Assembly (NCBI GenBank): GCA_030638625.1
Contig: DAOWEE010000362.1
Span: forward strand, 1 to 7,351
Length of the DNA: 7,351 bases
Origin: Methanosarcinales archaeon
GTDB taxonomy: Archaea; Halobacteriota; Methanosarcinia; Methanosarcinales; Methanocomedenaceae
Direction of reading: 5' to 3'
Part shown: one piece after another, positions 6,661 through 7,351 of the stretch
Numbering within the stretch: the stretch's first letter is position 1
Layout: every line of letters begins with the position of its first letter
Translations under genes and position numbers: made by a program
The notes under the pieces: generated by a model
Told to the model about the DNA's origin: nothing
Databases searched by the model: none
What the model saw: the letters and a program-made list of their open reading frames with translations, nothing else

Positions 6661-6728
6661 ACTCCATCCTCCAACCCACACACCCCACTCAAAACCCTTA
6701 AACCCAATAACCCCTAATACCCCATTAT
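6661..6728 (+). promoter_or_regulatory. G-less, C-run leader of the abrB-vapC pair with G-quadruplex potential on the minus strand
   Basis: 68 consecutive bases up to the antitoxin ATG contain no G. Six C-runs occur at 6675-6677, 6683-6686, 6695-6697, 6703-6705, 6711-6714 and 6720-6723, with gaps of 5, 8, 5, 5 and 5. The last four runs meet the classical G3+N1-7 quadruplex rule on the minus strand (i-motif on the plus). No Shine-Dalgarno precedes ATG 6727. A weak TATA-like CTTAAA (6697-6702) sits about 27 bases upstream, so a leaderless transcript is possible. The 8-base spacing of the runs could also be a repressor site for the AbrB-fold antitoxin. Confidence 0.5.
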
Positions 6729-6969
6729 GCATAAAATTGCCAAAATCGATAAATTTGGGAGGATATCAATTCCTGCCAAAATGAGGGAATCCCTCTGCCT
6801 GAACGAATCCACGGCTGTATACATAATAGACAGGGACGACGAACTCATCATACGCCCAATGCACACCAAAACCACTGATGCCGCAAAGAAAATCTCTAAG
6901 ATGAACCTGCCTGTAGACGACTGGGAAACTATGGAACAGGAGATAGAATCAGGTGCTGTCAATGAATGA
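6727..6969 (+). CDS. AbrB/SpoVT-family (swapped-hairpin) antitoxin
   Basis: This 80-residue protein has an N-terminal AbrB/MazE-like fold at about residues 4-44, with the typical KFGRISIPAKMRESL pattern followed by a strand pair ending in ELIIRP. It would dimerise and bind DNA. The tail (45-80), rich in acidic residues and containing PVDDWETMEQEI, is the likely toxin-binding part. The downstream PIN-domain gene overlaps it by 8 bases, giving a VapBC-like module with an AbrB-type antitoxin, common in archaea and unlike the ribbon-helix-helix antitoxin at 1290. No Shine-Dalgarno is seen; the G-less leader directly precedes the ATG. It is divergent from the Septu operon. Confidence 0.85.
   Translation: MHKIAKIDKFGRISIPAKMRESLCLNESTAVYIIDRDDELIIRPMHTKTTDAAKKISKMNLPVDDWETMEQEIESGAVNE
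6951..6955 (+). promoter_or_regulatory. Ribosome binding site AGGTG for the second vapC
   Basis: AGGTG in the last codons of the antitoxin gene lies six bases before ATG 6962. It selects that start over ATG 6966, which is in another frame and gives no PIN domain. Confidence 0.55.
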
Positions 6970-7351
6970 ATATTTCATTGACACAAATATCTTCATGTAT
7001 GCCGCCGGCAAACCCCATGAATTCAAAGAGCCTTGTGTTGACATCCTGTCAAGGGTTCAGTCTGGAGATTTGAACGCAGCAATTGATACCGAAGTGTTCC
7101 AGGAAATATTATACAGGTATCACCATATCAATCTTCCAGACAAAGGAACAGACCTGGCATGGAGCATGATGGATCTGGGACTTAATGTGCTGCCTGTTAC
7201 CAAAAAGGATATCGAGGTATCACTGTACTTTTATCAACAATACCGGGCTAAAGGTGTTTTACCAAGGGACATCATCCATGCTGCCACAATGGTACAAAAC
7301 GGGCTTGAGGTAATTGTAAGTGTGGATAAGCATTTTGACGTTATCGAAGAA
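6962..7351 (+). CDS. vapC: VapC-type toxin, PIN-domain ribonuclease (3' truncated by window edge)
   Basis: The frame stays open for 130 codons to the last base of the window, so the stop lies outside, probably only a few codons on given usual VapC length. The PIN active-site acidic residues are visible: D7 in YFIDTNIF, E44 in DTEVFQE, D103 in LPRDIIHAA, and D122 in VSVDKHFD with D126 behind it. The PRDIIHAA pattern is characteristic of PIN toxins. Expected activity is Mg2+-dependent RNA cleavage, neutralised by the AbrB-fold antitoxin encoded just upstream. The 8-base overlap and internal AGGTG site indicate coupled translation. Sequence differs clearly from the first VapC in the window, so the two modules are not recent duplicates. 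Confidence 0.87.
   Translation, partial: MNEYFIDTNIFMYAAGKPHEFKEPCVDILSRVQSGDLNAAIDTEVFQEILYRYHHINLPDKGTDLAWSMMDLGLNVLPVTKKDIEVSLYFYQQYRAKGVLPRDIIHAATMVQNGLEVIVSVDKHFDVIEE

Noticed and set aside
6525..6707. 60-codon minus-strand frame over the divergent intergenic region
   Set aside because: It starts inside the C-run tract and crosses the AT-rich promoter zone, with no ribosome binding site and no recognisable motif. It is most likely a chance frame.
6409..6726. Possible retron msr-msd RNA beside the PtuA/PtuB genes
   Set aside because: No reverse transcriptase is present, and only one weak 6-bp inverted repeat was found. The gap is better explained as two divergent promoters.

Overview
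The window looks like a stretch of a euryarchaeal chromosome, most plausibly a methanogen or anaerobic methanotroph of the Methanosarcinales type. This is inferred from four things: a cyclic 2,3-diphosphoglycerate synthase-family gene overlapping a carbamate kinase gene, two VapBC-type toxin-antitoxin pairs, GTG starts, and ribosome binding sites of the GAGGT/GGTG kind. No rRNA, tRNA, CRISPR array or insertion sequence was seen, so the taxonomic call is moderate at best.

Layout from left to right. (1) 3-1259 (+): C-terminal half of an RND/MMPL (HAE3-like) membrane exporter, cut by the left edge. (2) 1236-1934: a ribbon-helix-helix VapB / PIN VapC pair, whose start is covered by an unusual array of ACATGT-like sites at exact 13-bp spacing. 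(3) 1982-4284 (+): a cyclic 2,3-diphosphoglycerate synthase-family (COG2403-type) gene with one in-frame TAA stop, followed with a 4-base overlap by a G-rich carbamate kinase gene. (4) 4397-6408 (-): a two-gene operon, AAA/ABC-type ATPase plus HNH nuclease, matching the Septu (PtuA-PtuB) anti-phage architecture. It lacks the reverse transcriptase found in retron versions and has lower GC than its left neighbours. (5) 6409-6726: a divergent intergenic region with an AT-rich promoter zone for the Septu operon and a 68-base stretch with no G, containing six C-runs (G-quadruplex-forming potential on the minus strand) right in front of the next gene. (6) 6727-7351 (+): an AbrB-fold antitoxin and a PIN-domain VapC toxin, cut by the right edge.

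How the parts relate. The synthase-like and carbamate kinase genes form a metabolic pair handling phosphoryl groups. The rest (Septu operon and two toxin-antitoxin modules with different antitoxin folds) has the character of a small defence and stress island around it. The most unusual sequence-level signals are the 13-bp-phased operator array, the G-less C-run leader, and the single in-frame stop in an otherwise intact synthase gene.
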